Below are positions 35,567 to 44,706 of a DNA stretch of 64,000 nt, in pieces. Both the position numbers and the translations under genes were made by a program. Source of the stretch: Pseudanabaena sp. UWO311. Its GTDB lineage: Bacteria; Cyanobacteriota; Cyanobacteriia; Pseudanabaenales; Pseudanabaenaceae. The DNA lies in assembly GCF_006937785.1 (NCBI RefSeq), contig NZ_SJEE01000019.1, positions 1-64,000 on the forward strand. Reading direction: 5' to 3'. Numbering within the stretch: the stretch's first letter is position 1; every line of letters starts with the position of its first letter. The notes under the pieces were generated by a model. The model was given only the letters and a program-made list of their open reading frames with translations, searched no databases and had not been told where the DNA came from.

Positions 35567-36576
35567 TAGCTAGCCAAATATTCTTGCATACGGGCTTTGC
35601 GCTTGCGAAGATAATCCATAGCTTGACGCTCTAATTGCCTTACTTGCTCACGGCTAAGATCCATACGCTTGCTAATACTAGCTAACGACATTTCCTGTCC
35701 ATCTTCTAGTCCATAGCGCAAAATCATCACTTGACGTTGCTTTTCGGGTAGCTCCTTGAGTAAGCTCTGGATATCTGTTCGCAAAGATTCCCTTTCTACG
35801 TAGTTATCAGGAGAACGTCCTGTATCTTCTAGAAGTTCAGCAAGTTCAGTATCTTGGTTATCACCAATACGTAAATCAAGGGAAATTGGCTGACGCGATA
35901 GCGACAAACATTCACGCACTTGATCGGTCTTGATATTTAGCTCATAGGCAATCTCTGCTACCGTGGCAACTCGACCAAGATCCTGAGAGAGTTGGCGTTG
36001 AGCTTTTTTGATTTTGTTGAGCTTCTCAGTGATGTGAACTGGTAAGCGAATAGTGCGTGCTTGTTGAGCGATCGCTCTCGTAATCGCCTGACGAATCCAC
36101 CAATAAGCGTAAGTTGAAAACTTAAAGCCTTTGGTAGGGTCAAACTTGTCTACCGCACGCTCTAATCCGAGCGTTCCTTCCTGTACTAAATCTAGAAGCT
36201 CTAAGTTTCTTTTTTGATATTTCTTAGCCACAGATACTACTAAGCGGAGGTTTGCCTCGATCATTTTGCGTTTAGCACGTGTGCCTACGCGAATAAGGCT
36301 AAGCAAAATCTCTCGCTCTAGACCAACAGCTTCAGCCCATTCTTGCTCAGTTGGTAGGCGATCGCTATTTTGAGCGATCTTTTCTTGTACTTCAAACAGC
36401 GCCATCATCTGTTGTACTTGCTTTCCATAGATAATCTCCTCTTCATTACTGAGTAAGGGGATTTTCCCGATTTCATGCAAGTACGTGCGAACCATGTCAG
36501 CAGACAGGCCGACCTGCTTGTTAGCTTGCCTATCCACTGTCTTTGGTGTGGGTTGGATCAATGGTTCTTCAGACAT
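35566..36576 (-). CDS. group 2 RNA polymerase sigma factor (RpoD/SigA family)
   Basis: The 336-aa sigma factor has region 1.2 (VRTYLHEIGKIPLLSNEEE), the long 2.1-2.4 core (NLRLVVSVAKKYQKRN, LDLVQEGTLGLERAVDKFD and YWWIRQAITRAIAQQ), region 3 (RLPVHITEKLNKIKKA) and region 4 (RYGLEDGQEMSLASISKRM, SREQVRQLERQAM). The short N-terminus without region 1.1 marks it as group 2, but I cannot tell SigB/C/D/E apart by eye. ATG 36576 is chosen over the upstream ATG because AGGAG sits five bases before it. The target regulon is unknown. Confidence 0.92.
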   Translation of the reverse strand: MSEEPLIQPTPKTVDRQANKQVGLSADMVRTYLHEIGKIPLLSNEEEIIYGKQVQQMMALFEVQEKIAQNSDRLPTEQEWAEAVGLEREILLSLIRVGTRAKRKMIEANLRLVVSVAKKYQKRNLELLDLVQEGTLGLERAVDKFDPTKGFKFSTYAYWWIRQAITRAIAQQARTIRLPVHITEKLNKIKKAQRQLSQDLGRVATVAEIAYELNIKTDQVRECLSLSRQPISLDLRIGDNQDTELAELLEDTGRSPDNYVERESLRTDIQSLLKELPEKQRQVMILRYGLEDGQEMSLASISKRMDLSREQVRQLERQAMDYLRKRKARMQEYLAS

Positions 36577-37971
36577 ATCGCTCCTCATTTTTTTAAACTA
36601 AGCGTTTTTCAAGAGTGCTTCTCCAAGACCAGAAGACTGAGACAAAGGGGACTTCATAACTTTAAAAATTAAATTTATTAGTCCAGTATATTAAAATCGC
36701 AATCTTTAAGTTTTATAAAGTTGATGTACTAATACGTCATTTGCTCCAAAGTTGATTTGTATAATACAGGATTAACCTTTTTTTATCTTGCGTCTAGAGT
36801 TACATATTATTACGAATCAACTAGAAAAGTCAAAGGACGGCTACCACTATCTCTCTAAAGATTTGACAAGGTTTGAATAAGTATTTACACTCATTGGATT
36901 GGGGGATCCTATGGTATTCAGAACTTACATTTATTGTTGTTAATGAAATCAGAAAGCCTTGATGTCAGAAGCAGCTAAGGAGCCACAATGTTGTTCTAAA
37001 AATTAAATATAATCAAATACAAATAAAGTTACGTATGTAACTACTTATTTAGATTTAATAAGTAAGTAATAGTTACAATTGTTTAGGTGCTTAGGGCAAT
37101 TGTTGAGACATCAAAATCTAGATATAGGGAAAACTGAAACCCGAATTGACAAACTCAAAGTACATAGTAGGAATTCCTTACACAAGTTCTGAGCAATAAT
37201 TAGGATATTGAAACTATCGTACTGACTGCTAAATTACATGGGACGGGTTTAGCAAACTAGAGGTTCCCAATGCTTAGGCTTCTGGAATTAACCGTATAAG
37301 CTTGTTAAATCTAAAGTGTCTCGATAATAATTAACATGATGTGAACTTTGCATTAATTATTCCCTGCATTCACCTTTACTTATCTTTAATTTTGCTTAAG
37401 AAAGCGGTATAAATTTGCTTGCAAGTCTCAATAACCTGAAGAATAAACTCTAGTCACTCCCCTTATGATTAATTGTCACAAACGATTCATTTGTGCGATC
37501 ACGTAATTTAATAACCTTTATTGTTAGATAAAATCGATAAAATGCAATCACTCATCTGGGTGAAGTAAAACATCAAAACTAGCATCTCAAAGTAAAATTT
37601 TTTATGATTTTGCGCCTACTACTATTGAGTCTGTTGGTACTCAAGAAATGGCTGAGGCGATCTCATCCATTTCTGCCCCATAATATTGTTGAATTCGCAA
37701 TTGTCGGTAACGATAGCGTTTACAATTGCAAATTTAGTTTTATTACATAAGAGCTGTTTAAGCTCTAGAGAGCCACAAGTTTTTTGTTAAAATTGCTACG
37801 GAGGGGCTCTTTCAACAAAAAATTTGGTTGTTAGTTCATATAAAAACAAAAAAATTTGTATTTTAAGGAACTTGTTATCCCCAACTCTCGACCTTAAATC
37901 TATAGAAAATTTAGGCTTTGATAAAGTGATGTTGTGCTGAAGCTAGTAACAACAAACTAGAAAAAACTGGG
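36577..37971. other. 1.4-kb AT-rich gene-free region
   Basis: No ORF of convincing quality lies between the sigma factor start and the first DUF928 gene. The sequence is clearly AT-rich and almost lacks HIP1 sites. Small inverted repeats are present (CTACTTATT..AATAAGTAAG near 37040; AGTTTTTTGTT..AACAAAAAATT near 37780-37830). It must hold the promoters of both divergent genes and may hold a non-coding RNA, but I recognise no RNA family. Confidence 0.6.
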
Positions 37972-38856
37972 ATGATTTCAATGACTTTAACTATGACTCA
38001 AATTAAAAACAGTATCAAAAATGCGATCGCCCTTAGTACGCTCTGTATAGCCACTGTCGCTAGTCCGACAATCATTGCACCTTCTGCTTTTGCCCAATAT
38101 GGCTTAGGTCTACCAAAATCAGCAGGTTCGGGTGGTGCAACTAGAAGCGTCGATTCTTTGCCTCATGTTACGATTCTTGTACCTGGTGATGGGGCAAGAA
38201 CCTTGGCATCTCGTCCGACATTTTACTGGTATATCGCTCCTCAAGATATTGCCGCAACTACCTCAACTAACCCAACAACGGTTCTTCAAGCTGATGATGG
38301 GAAAAGCCCATTTAAAGTGACTTTCTTTTTGCGTGATGGTAATGAAAGAGCTTCAAGATCCATTTTTAAGGCTGAAGGTAAAGCCCAAGGTGCAGGACTG
38401 TATAAGTTTACCCTGCCCGAAAATGCTCCTGAGCTAAAGAAAGGAAAAGTTCAGCGTTGGCAAATTCGTTGGGAAGGTACTAATGGTGCAGTGCAAGTTG
38501 ATGTTAACGCTCTCATCCGTCGCGATGATGATCCTCTAGTCGCCGAAGAGATTGCCTCAGCCAAAAACGATTTAGAAAAAGCAAGAATCTATGCGAAAAA
38601 GGCATATTGGTATGATGCGATCGATGCTTACACTAGTTGGATATCCAAAAATCCTAAGGACAATGTAGCTATTGCTGAGCGCAGTAATCTATTAAAGGCA
38701 GGATTGCCGAATAATCCAGCTTTTATAAATGTAAATAAAGATGAGAATGGGCGTGTAACTGAGGAATTTGTTCCAGCTAGGTTCACAAACTTTCTGACTA
38801 CATTAGATAAAAGCAAGAGTGCCCTATCTATTGCATTAGAGCCTAAAAAAAACTAA
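37972..38856 (+). CDS. DUF928 family exported protein, copy 1
   Basis: The 294-aa protein has a signal peptide ending SAFAQ and the DUF928 opening QYGLGLPKSAGSGGATR. It continues with TFYWYIAPQD and a beta-rich middle (PFKVTFFLRDGN, YKFTLPENAPELKKGKVQRW), and ends in a helical part (YAKKAYWYDAIDAYTSWI). DUF928 proteins are cyanobacterial, often near CHAT/TPR surface proteins, and of unknown function. It is about 70 percent similar by eye to the next gene, including the leader before the ATG, so the pair is a recent duplication. Confidence 0.85.
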   Translation: MISMTLTMTQIKNSIKNAIALSTLCIATVASPTIIAPSAFAQYGLGLPKSAGSGGATRSVDSLPHVTILVPGDGARTLASRPTFYWYIAPQDIAATTSTNPTTVLQADDGKSPFKVTFFLRDGNERASRSIFKAEGKAQGAGLYKFTLPENAPELKKGKVQRWQIRWEGTNGAVQVDVNALIRRDDDPLVAEEIASAKNDLEKARIYAKKAYWYDAIDAYTSWISKNPKDNVAIAERSNLLKAGLPNNPAFINVNKDENGRVTEEFVPARFTNFLTTLDKSKSALSIALEPKKN

Positions 38857-38946
38857 CAAAGTCAGAGACTATAAATTTTACTCTTTCTCACAACCCAAGT
38901 TGTGCTCTGCTGAAGCTAGTAAAAACAAACTAGGAACACTGGGAAG

Positions 38947-39798
38947 ATGACAACCATGACTTCAACTAAGACTCGAATTAAAAACAGCATTAAAAATGCG
39001 ATCTCCATTAGTACGGTCTGTATAGCCACTATTGCTAGTTCGTCGATCTTTGTGCCTTCTACTTTTGCGCAATATGGTTTAGGTCTCCCCAAATCCGCAG
39101 GTTTGGGTGGTGCAACTAGGGGAGACTTACCTCTACTGACGATTCTTGTGCCTGACGACGGCGGAAAGACTTTATCATCTCGTCCAACATTTTATTGGTA
39201 TATTGCGCCTCCCGATGTTACGCCAACTGACTCAACGACAGTTCCTCAGATTGATAATGGCAAAAGCCCATTTCAAGTAACTTTCATTTTGCGTGATAGT
39301 AACGGGAGAGAGTCAAAGCCTATCTTTATGGCTGAAGGTAAAGGAGAACAGTCGGGACTCTATAAATTTACGCTGCCCGAAAATGCGCCTGAGCTAGTTA
39401 AAGGAAAAGTACAGCGTTGGCAAATTCGTTGGCAAGGTAATGGTGGTACAGCGCAGGTTGATGTTAACGCTGCCATCCGTTACGATGATGATCCTGTGCT
39501 TGTAAAAGAGATCGCTACAGCCAAAAATGATTTAGAAAAAGCCAAAATCTATGCGAAGAAAGCATATTGGTATGATGCGATCGATGCTTATACCAGTTGG
39601 TTATCCAAAAATCCTAAAGACGAGGTCGCTAATGCTGAGCGCAGTAATTTATTAAAGGTAGGTTTGCAAAATCATCGAGCATTTGCGAAGGTGAATACTG
39701 AAGAATTTGACCCAGCAAAATTCGCCAAATTCCTGAGCAAATTTGATGAAAGCAAAGGTGCAATATCAATTGCATTGCAGCATAAACCTCTTCGTTAA
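38947..39798 (+). CDS. DUF928 family exported protein, copy 2
   Basis: The 283-aa paralogue of the preceding protein has the same signal peptide pattern (ISTVCIATIASSSIFVPSTF, then AQYGLGLPKSAG) and the same C-terminal helices. Differences cluster in the acidic loop after TFYWYIAPPD and in the last 40 residues, where copy 2 lacks an insertion present in copy 1. The 90-bp spacer repeats the copy 1 leader (GCTGAAGCTAGTAA), so the duplicated unit includes regulatory sequence. A hairpin terminator follows. Confidence 0.85.
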   Translation: MTTMTSTKTRIKNSIKNAISISTVCIATIASSSIFVPSTFAQYGLGLPKSAGLGGATRGDLPLLTILVPDDGGKTLSSRPTFYWYIAPPDVTPTDSTTVPQIDNGKSPFQVTFILRDSNGRESKPIFMAEGKGEQSGLYKFTLPENAPELVKGKVQRWQIRWQGNGGTAQVDVNAAIRYDDDPVLVKEIATAKNDLEKAKIYAKKAYWYDAIDAYTSWLSKNPKDEVANAERSNLLKVGLQNHRAFAKVNTEEFDPAKFAKFLSKFDESKGAISIALQHKPLR

Positions 39799-39820
39799 TT
39801 ACAGCGCTTTGAGGTTCTCC

Positions 39821-39877
39821 AAGCTCCAAAAAAGTTATAGTTGGTGCTTCGCACCAACTATAACTTTTTTGGAGCTT
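39821..39877. terminator. 27-bp perfect-stem terminator after the DUF928 pair
   Basis: Arms 39821-39847 and 39851-39877 are exact complements around TTC (apex GC-TTC-GC); the right arm contains TTTTTT. Confidence 0.88.
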
Positions 39878-40096
39878 ATAGAATCGCTATGCATCAACGT
39901 AAACCAAAATGATATGATGTGCAAAAATTCATACTGTTTACAGCAAATCGCGAACATAAAAACTACTATATTTTTTATGAAAGACATACTTTGCTTGATC
40001 CAAATAAAGAATATAGGTTTAGTTCTATCGGAATTTGTTGTAAGTAACGCTTAAGCATTATGTCAATGTTGTTGATGAGATCGTTAGGGCAAATCT

Positions 40097-40414
40097 ATGG
40101 CAGATAATTCAGGTAATTTTTGGGGAGGTTTTCTCTTCGGTGCTGCTGTGGGCGGCGTAGTTGGCGCATTGGTAGCAATTAAGCTCAGTGAGCCTGAAGA
40201 TGGTTTGATCGATCAGCCATCCGATCTTGATCGCCTTATTGATAAACCTCAAACCTCTAATGAATTTGCTCGTCGTAACCTCGAAAAGAAAATTGCTCAA
40301 CTTAACGCTGCGATCGATTCAGTTAGTCAAGAATTGGCTTCGGCTGAAGGGAAAAATGGCAGCAAGCAAATATCAGTTGAATCATTACGAGACATGACCG
40401 TTGATGATAAGTGA
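40097..40414 (+). CDS. conserved cyanobacterial YtxH-like small membrane protein
   Basis: The 105-aa protein has one glycine-zipper transmembrane helix at the N-terminus (GNFWGGFLFGAAVGGVVGAL), an acidic linker and a C-terminal amphipathic helix (LEKKIAQLNAAIDSVSQELA). This is the layout of YtxH-like/cyanobacterial conserved hypothetical proteins. The function is unknown. It precedes the YggT gene by 84 bases on the same strand. The gap before it (39878-40096) shows no gene. Confidence 0.75.
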   Translation: MADNSGNFWGGFLFGAAVGGVVGALVAIKLSEPEDGLIDQPSDLDRLIDKPQTSNEFARRNLEKKIAQLNAAIDSVSQELASAEGKNGSKQISVESLRDMTVDDK

Positions 40415-40498
40415 TGATAAAATCCTGATTTCTGCTGTATTCAGTAGAATAGTGGCATCTATAATTATTCTAATTGTTCTATAACCTCACAAACTACT

Positions 40499-40774
40499 AT
40501 GGCAGTTATTCTTGGCACAGTCAGCTCATTTATCACGATCTATTTGGGTTTGCTATTTATTCGGGTCTTACTGACTTGGTTCCCAAACATTGATTGGTAC
40601 AACCAACCCTTTGCTGCCCTTGCTCAGATTACCGATCCTTATCTCAATATATTTCGTTCGATTATTCCTCCTCTAGGAGGCATGGATTTATCGCCCATGC
40701 TTGCTTTCCTTGCACTTAGTTTTCTGCAACGTGCCCTTGCTCCATTCGCTACAAGCGCGAGTATGGGCTTTTAG
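40499..40774 (+). CDS. YggT family (Ycf19-like) membrane protein
   Basis: The 91-aa protein has two transmembrane helices with the YggT/Ycf19 pattern: ITIYLGLLFIRVLLTWFPN, then ITDPYLNIFRSIIPPLGGMD. Plastid and cyanobacterial members help distribute nucleoids or assemble cytochrome and photosystem complexes. Which applies here is not known. It ends 60 bases before fabI, so it may share a promoter with it. Confidence 0.9.
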   Translation: MAVILGTVSSFITIYLGLLFIRVLLTWFPNIDWYNQPFAALAQITDPYLNIFRSIIPPLGGMDLSPMLAFLALSFLQRALAPFATSASMGF

Positions 40775-40834
40775 GGTAAGCTTATTTCTAATTACAAATT
40801 ACGAATTACGCTGCGTTCACGTTAGGAAATATAC

Positions 40835-41620
40835 ATGACGGGTTTGTTAGATTTGAGCGGGAAAACTGCTCTTGTGACTGGGATTGCCAACAATCGTTCG
40901 ATCGCTTGGGGTATTGCCCAAAAGTTACATCAGGCTGGCGCTAAGCTTGGTATTACTTATTTACCAGACGATCGCGATCGCAACAAAGGTAAAGTTGCTG
41001 AGTTGACTGATTCCTTGACACCGAGCTTTCTGTTGCCTTGCAATGTTCAGGATGATGCACAAGTAGATTCACTGTTTGCCTCAGTTGCTGAGCAGTGGGA
41101 AAAAATTGATATTTTGGTGCATTGTCTAGCATTTGCAAACAAGGAAGATTTATCTGGCAACTTTACCGATATATCTCGCTCAGGCTTTCAACTTGCCCTT
41201 GATGTGAGTGCTTACTCTCTGATCCATTTATGTCGTGCCGCAAGACCTCTATTAAAAGATGGTGGTAGTGTGATTACCCTCACTTATATCGGTGGTGCAA
41301 AAGTTGTCCCTAACTATAATGTGATGGGGATCGCTAAGGCCGCATTGGAAATGAATGTGCGCTACCTAGCTTCAGATATGGGACCCGATAATATTCGGAT
41401 CAATGCCATCTCTGCAGGTCCAATTCGCACCCTTGCTTCAGCTGCGATCGGTGACTTCCACAAAATGTTGCACCATTATGAAGAAACAGCGCCTTTACGT
41501 CGCTTAGTTACCCCTGATGATGTGGGTAATGTGGCAACTTTCTTGGGTAGCGATCTGTCAAGTGCTGTAACTGGGCAAATTATCTATGTGGATGCTGGTT
41601 ATGAAGTCATGGGTGCTTAA
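40835..41620 (+). CDS. fabI: enoyl-[acyl-carrier-protein] reductase (NADH)
   Basis: The 261-aa FabI reduces enoyl-ACP in the last step of each type II fatty acid elongation cycle. The SDR cofactor motif is the FabI form TGIANNRSIAWGIA. The catalytic pair lies in YNVMGIAKAALE, and the C-terminal AGPIRTLASAAIGDF substrate loop and GQIIYVDAGYEVMG are typical. The length is normal. The next gene downstream is a Crp-family regulator, 67 bases away, with no visible terminator between. Confidence 0.96.
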   Translation: MTGLLDLSGKTALVTGIANNRSIAWGIAQKLHQAGAKLGITYLPDDRDRNKGKVAELTDSLTPSFLLPCNVQDDAQVDSLFASVAEQWEKIDILVHCLAFANKEDLSGNFTDISRSGFQLALDVSAYSLIHLCRAARPLLKDGGSVITLTYIGGAKVVPNYNVMGIAKAALEMNVRYLASDMGPDNIRINAISAGPIRTLASAAIGDFHKMLHHYEETAPLRRLVTPDDVGNVATFLGSDLSSAVTGQIIYVDAGYEVMGA

Positions 41621-41687
41621 TAAACTCCCTTGTCTCTTGCGATCGCCAAAATTCTTGCTCACCAGATAAGTTTTTTAAAAAATTCCC

Positions 41688-42371
41688 ATGCAAACGGATA
41701 TCTTCAAAGAGCTATTTCCACTATTCGATGCTGCTAGCGTTGAAACTTTGGAGTGGCTCCTCGCTGAAGCAGTAGAACGTGACTACCCTCCTGGGCGAGC
41801 CGTGCTAATGGAAGATGCTTGGGGCAATGCTGTATATTTCATTCTTTCTGGCTGGTTAAAAGTTAGATTTTTGAGAAGTCAGGATGCAACAACCCTTGCA
41901 ATACTTGGTAATGGTGACTTTTTTGGAGAAATGGCGATTCTGGATGAGTCTCCAAGATCTACTGATGTAGTTGCTTTTACACCAGTACGTGTTCTGAGTG
42001 TTCCTGCTCAAAAATTTATCCAGTTTTTATTTAAAGATCCGCAATTGCATCACCGTATGTTGCAGTTGATGGTGCGACGGTTGCGCAAAACCAATCAGCG
42101 CATCCAGTTACGCCAACAAGTTCCTGCGGTGAGGATTGCCACTATTCTGACTAGTTTGGCTCAGGCTTATGGCAGTAAGACTGAGGTAGGGATTGATATT
42201 TTCAATATACCTGTTCAAGATATTGCGGATCTCACAGAGGTAAGTCCAGACGACACTACCAAGGTTTTAGAAAAACTTAAAGAAAAGGGTTGGATTACGA
42301 TCGATCCTAAACGTCAGGTGATGAGTATCGCCAACGAAAAACAAATGTTGCAACTAGCAACATTTCGCTAA
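41688..42371 (+). CDS. Crp/Fnr family transcriptional regulator
   Basis: The 227-aa protein has a cyclic-nucleotide-binding beta barrel (residues about 15-125) with the phosphate cassette GEMAILDESPRSTDV, a dimer helix (HHRMLQLMVRRLRKTNQRI) and a C-terminal winged helix (DIADLTEVSPDDTTKVLEKL). The conserved E and RS in the cassette would allow cAMP-like ligand binding, but the recognition helix is atypical for NtcA or SyCRP1. It has no Fe-S cysteines. It is likely a SyCRP2-type or orphan regulator; targets are unknown. Confidence 0.88.
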   Translation: MQTDIFKELFPLFDAASVETLEWLLAEAVERDYPPGRAVLMEDAWGNAVYFILSGWLKVRFLRSQDATTLAILGNGDFFGEMAILDESPRSTDVVAFTPVRVLSVPAQKFIQFLFKDPQLHHRMLQLMVRRLRKTNQRIQLRQQVPAVRIATILTSLAQAYGSKTEVGIDIFNIPVQDIADLTEVSPDDTTKVLEKLKEKGWITIDPKRQVMSIANEKQMLQLATFR

Positions 42372-42423
42372 AACCCAAAAGACGAGTGGCGGCGCTTTGC
42401 GCCGCCACTCGTCTTTTGGGTTT
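42371..42423. terminator. 25-bp perfect-stem bidirectional terminator
   Basis: Arms around TTT (apex GC-TTT-GC) begin at the last base of the Crp gene and reach the stop of the convergent oxidoreductase gene. Confidence 0.9.
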
Positions 42424-43426
42424 AGATGGAGATCGCAATTTTCCCGGTCATTGATCCTGTCTCTAATAATTCATGGGCTTTAGCTGCATCCGCAAGCTGA
42501 AACACTTCACTGACATGGATTTTGAGCTTGCCTGAGTCAAATAAATCTGCACATTCACTAAGAATTTTGGCTTGTTGAATTTGCAGATCAGCCTTTCCGA
42601 GTAACATCGGCGTGAGCATTAGTTCAAAGCTAAATCTCAAGTTGCGGGTACGGGCAACTTTCCAGCTAATATCGGTAGGTGGTTCAAGAATGGTGACAAG
42701 ATCCCCATAGATTTTGACGGCAGGAAAAGTCTGCTCGATCAGTTTCCCCCCGACAGTATCAAAGGCAATATCTACACCTTCGCTGTTCGTCCACGCGATC
42801 GCTGCTTCTACAAAATTAGTTTGCTTATAGGCGATCGCTAAATCTGTTCCCAAATCCCTTACAAATCGTCCTTTAGCCTCCGATCCAACGGTCGTGCAGA
42901 CCTTTGCGTTTCTAAGTTTTGCTAACTGAATCGCCACATGACCCACACCGCCTGCTCCTGCATGAATTAAGACATTGCGACTGGGTGATGCTGATTGTAG
43001 ATTGCCGCGATCGTATAGGGCTTCCCATGCAGTAATCAATACAAGAGGAGCAGCAGCAGCTTCTTCAAAACTGAGAGATTTGGGCTTATGGGCGGCAAAT
43101 TTTTCGTCTATCGTAGTTAGTTCGGCATAGTTACCTTGATGAAAACCTAACCCACCATTACAAAAATAAACCTGATCGCCTACTTTAAACTTAGTAACCT
43201 CTGAGCCGATCGCTTCTACGATTCCTGCACCGTCACAACCGAGAATCGATGGCAAGCGATCGGGCTGAAATGTGCCACGGCTCCGTAGTTTTGTGTCAAT
43301 GGGATTAATGCCTGCGGCTTTGAGGCGTACCAAAATCTCCGTCGGAGATTGAATAGTTGGTTCTGGGATATCGGCAAGTTGCAGCACATTGGGTTCACCT
43401 GCTGCGGTCATTAAAATTGCTTTCAT
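42422..43426 (-). CDS. NADPH:quinone oxidoreductase-like zinc-type alcohol dehydrogenase family protein
   Basis: The start is ATG 43426 (MKAILMTAAGEPNVLQ) because GAGG lies seven bases upstream; the track adds 21 unlikely residues. The 334-aa MDR protein has the GroES-like fold (RLKAAGINPIDTKLR, LGCDGAGIVEAIGSEV) and a Rossmann motif HAGAGGVGHVAIQLAKL. It lacks the zinc-binding residues of alcohol dehydrogenases, which fits quinone reductases (QOR/zeta-crystallin type). The substrate is unknown. Confidence 0.88.
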   Translation of the reverse strand: MKAILMTAAGEPNVLQLADIPEPTIQSPTEILVRLKAAGINPIDTKLRSRGTFQPDRLPSILGCDGAGIVEAIGSEVTKFKVGDQVYFCNGGLGFHQGNYAELTTIDEKFAAHKPKSLSFEEAAAAPLVLITAWEALYDRGNLQSASPSRNVLIHAGAGGVGHVAIQLAKLRNAKVCTTVGSEAKGRFVRDLGTDLAIAYKQTNFVEAAIAWTNSEGVDIAFDTVGGKLIEQTFPAVKIYGDLVTILEPPTDISWKVARTRNLRFSFELMLTPMLLGKADLQIQQAKILSECADLFDSGKLKIHVSEVFQLADAAKAHELLETGSMTGKIAISI

Positions 43427-43449
43427 AGGTTTATCCTCATAATCACCCA

Positions 43450-43639
43450 TTTTATAGCTGTCGCCAAGTGTACTAATACCAAAACACAAAATGGCGTAGC
43501 CATTTTGTGTTTTTAAAACCCTTATGGGGTTTGGGTTTTAATTCACAGAAGTGTTGCCACACTTTTGTGAATTGGTATAAGACATGAAACCCAATTCTTT
43601 GATGGCGGCGCTCCGCGCCGCCATCAAAGAATTGGGTTT
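43450..43639. repeat. composite repeat: dispersed element interrupted by a MITE
   Basis: Left part 43450-43475 (TTATAGCTGTCGCCAAGTGT..) and right part from 43580, including the 25-bp perfect hairpin 43587-43639 (apex GC-TCC-GC, arms AAACCCAATTCTT..), together match the reverse complement of 55796-55882. Between them sits the 104-bp element described next. This is a nested insertion. Confidence 0.85.
43476..43579. mobile_element. MITE-like element, copy B, inserted in another repeat
   Basis: The 104-bp element has ends ATACCAA and TTGGTAT and two inner hairpins (ACAAAATGGC..GCCATTTTGT with loop GTA; TTCACA..TGTGAA). It is similar along its length to 20001-20100. The flanks read GTAC-TA before and TA-AGACAT after, compatible with a TA target duplication as for IS630/Tc1-type transposition. 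There is no coding capacity. Confidence 0.8.
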
Positions 43640-43717
43640 TGATTAGTCCAAAGACAAGTGACATTAGCTATAAAGATGCGATGAAGCGCTTCACACTACC
43701 TCCAATCTTGAATGAGT

Positions 43718-44299
43718 TTATTGTGGGGGCGTAGTAGGTTTGGCGATCGGACTAGGTGGCTGACGCATGGTGTTATTGTCGCCAGAACGGGGAGCGTTCT
43801 GCACAGAGTGCGTTTGCCAATCTCCAAAAAATCGATTTAATGTTGTAAAACCTAAGGCTGCTGCACCGCTCATGATCGCTAATAACACAATGATCGTTGT
43901 CAAAGTTTCCACACTCTCAGCGATGCCATAACGGGTGCGATAGGGATCGATTTTACAATTAGTGTCGCGATCGCGAGCAGTTATGGGACGGCGAAACCTT
44001 AATCGATGATCGTCCAGCTTTTCTAATAAAATCCAGCCTGCTTGGGACTCTTCGGTGCAGACTTTGTTCAATACCTTGCGCCCACGAAACCCGCCGCTAC
44101 TGGTACGCAAGATTTTAAATTCCCAGCCCTTAGGCTGATCGCTAGATGTGTTGGACTCGTAGCGAGTAAGGTTTTCTTCTTCCACTTCTTCCCGCCGTCT
44201 ATTACCTTGTTTTGCTCGAAATATTCTGTCGATAATCACGGACTGAATCCCAACATCGAGAATGATTGTACTGATGATGATTGCATTGACGGTCAGCAT
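43718..44299 (-). CDS. cyanobacterial two-helix membrane protein, unknown function
   Basis: I recognise no named family. The 193-aa protein has a hydrophobic N-terminal helix (TVNAIIISTIILDVGIQSVI), a basic/acidic linker and a folded segment (GWEFKILRTSSGGFRGRKVL, AGWILLEKLDDHRLRFRRP) that recurs in cyanobacterial hypothetical proteins. A second helix (TLTTIIVLLAIMSGAAALGF) and a Pro-rich tail follow. The topology suggests a cytosolic central domain held to the membrane at both ends. It is monocistronic. Confidence 0.65.
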   Translation of the reverse strand: MLTVNAIIISTIILDVGIQSVIIDRIFRAKQGNRRREEVEEENLTRYESNTSSDQPKGWEFKILRTSSGGFRGRKVLNKVCTEESQAGWILLEKLDDHRLRFRRPITARDRDTNCKIDPYRTRYGIAESVETLTTIIVLLAIMSGAAALGFTTLNRFFGDWQTHSVQNAPRSGDNNTMRQPPSPIAKPTTPPQ

Positions 44300-44460
44300 A
44301 TGTGCGTGACTAATCCTAATAGCAGCATAGCAGCTTGATAATCAGCAAAAGTATACATGTTGATGCAGACTATTGCACTCAAGATTTTGCCTGAAATAAC
44401 ATACCTAGCTTTTTGGTAGTTTTAGATCAGAATTTTGGATGATTGCTTACTTCCTTTCCC

Positions 44461-44629
44461 GCCCAATAGTTAATGGTGCGGCGCGGAGCGCCGCACCATT
44501 AACTATTGGGCTTCACTGGCTATTTCTTAAACTAGGAAGGGGATAGCGAGTGCTAACTAAATAATTTGTGCAATTGAAAAGCCAAAACTGTGGTGAAGAG
44601 CTTTGCTCTTCACCACAGTTTTGGCTTTT
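44461..44629. repeat. two long perfect hairpins in the gap before ssb
   Basis: Stem 1 is 24 bp (44461-44484 with 44488-44511, loop GGA, apex GC-GGA-GC). Stem 2 is 25 bp (44577-44601 with 44605-44629, loop TTT, apex GC-TTT-GC). The 407-bp gap 44300-44706 has no gene. Their position between divergent genes means they are not simple terminators. Confidence 0.88.
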
Positions 44630-44706
44630 ATTTAATTTACGATCCTTTGCGATCGCGATATTATGATGATTAATAAAAATAAGCCGTAAGCTTTTGATAC
44701 AAACCT

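Noticed and set aside
37560-37682. Short frame reading FYDFAPTTIESVGTQEMAEA in the 1.4-kb gap
   Set aside because: It looks protein-like but has no start codon, is only about 40 codons long and matches nothing I recognise.
39743-40054. Track ORF of 103 aa after the DUF928 pair
   Set aside because: It starts inside the DUF928 gene in another frame and runs through the hairpin terminator; composition is not protein-like.
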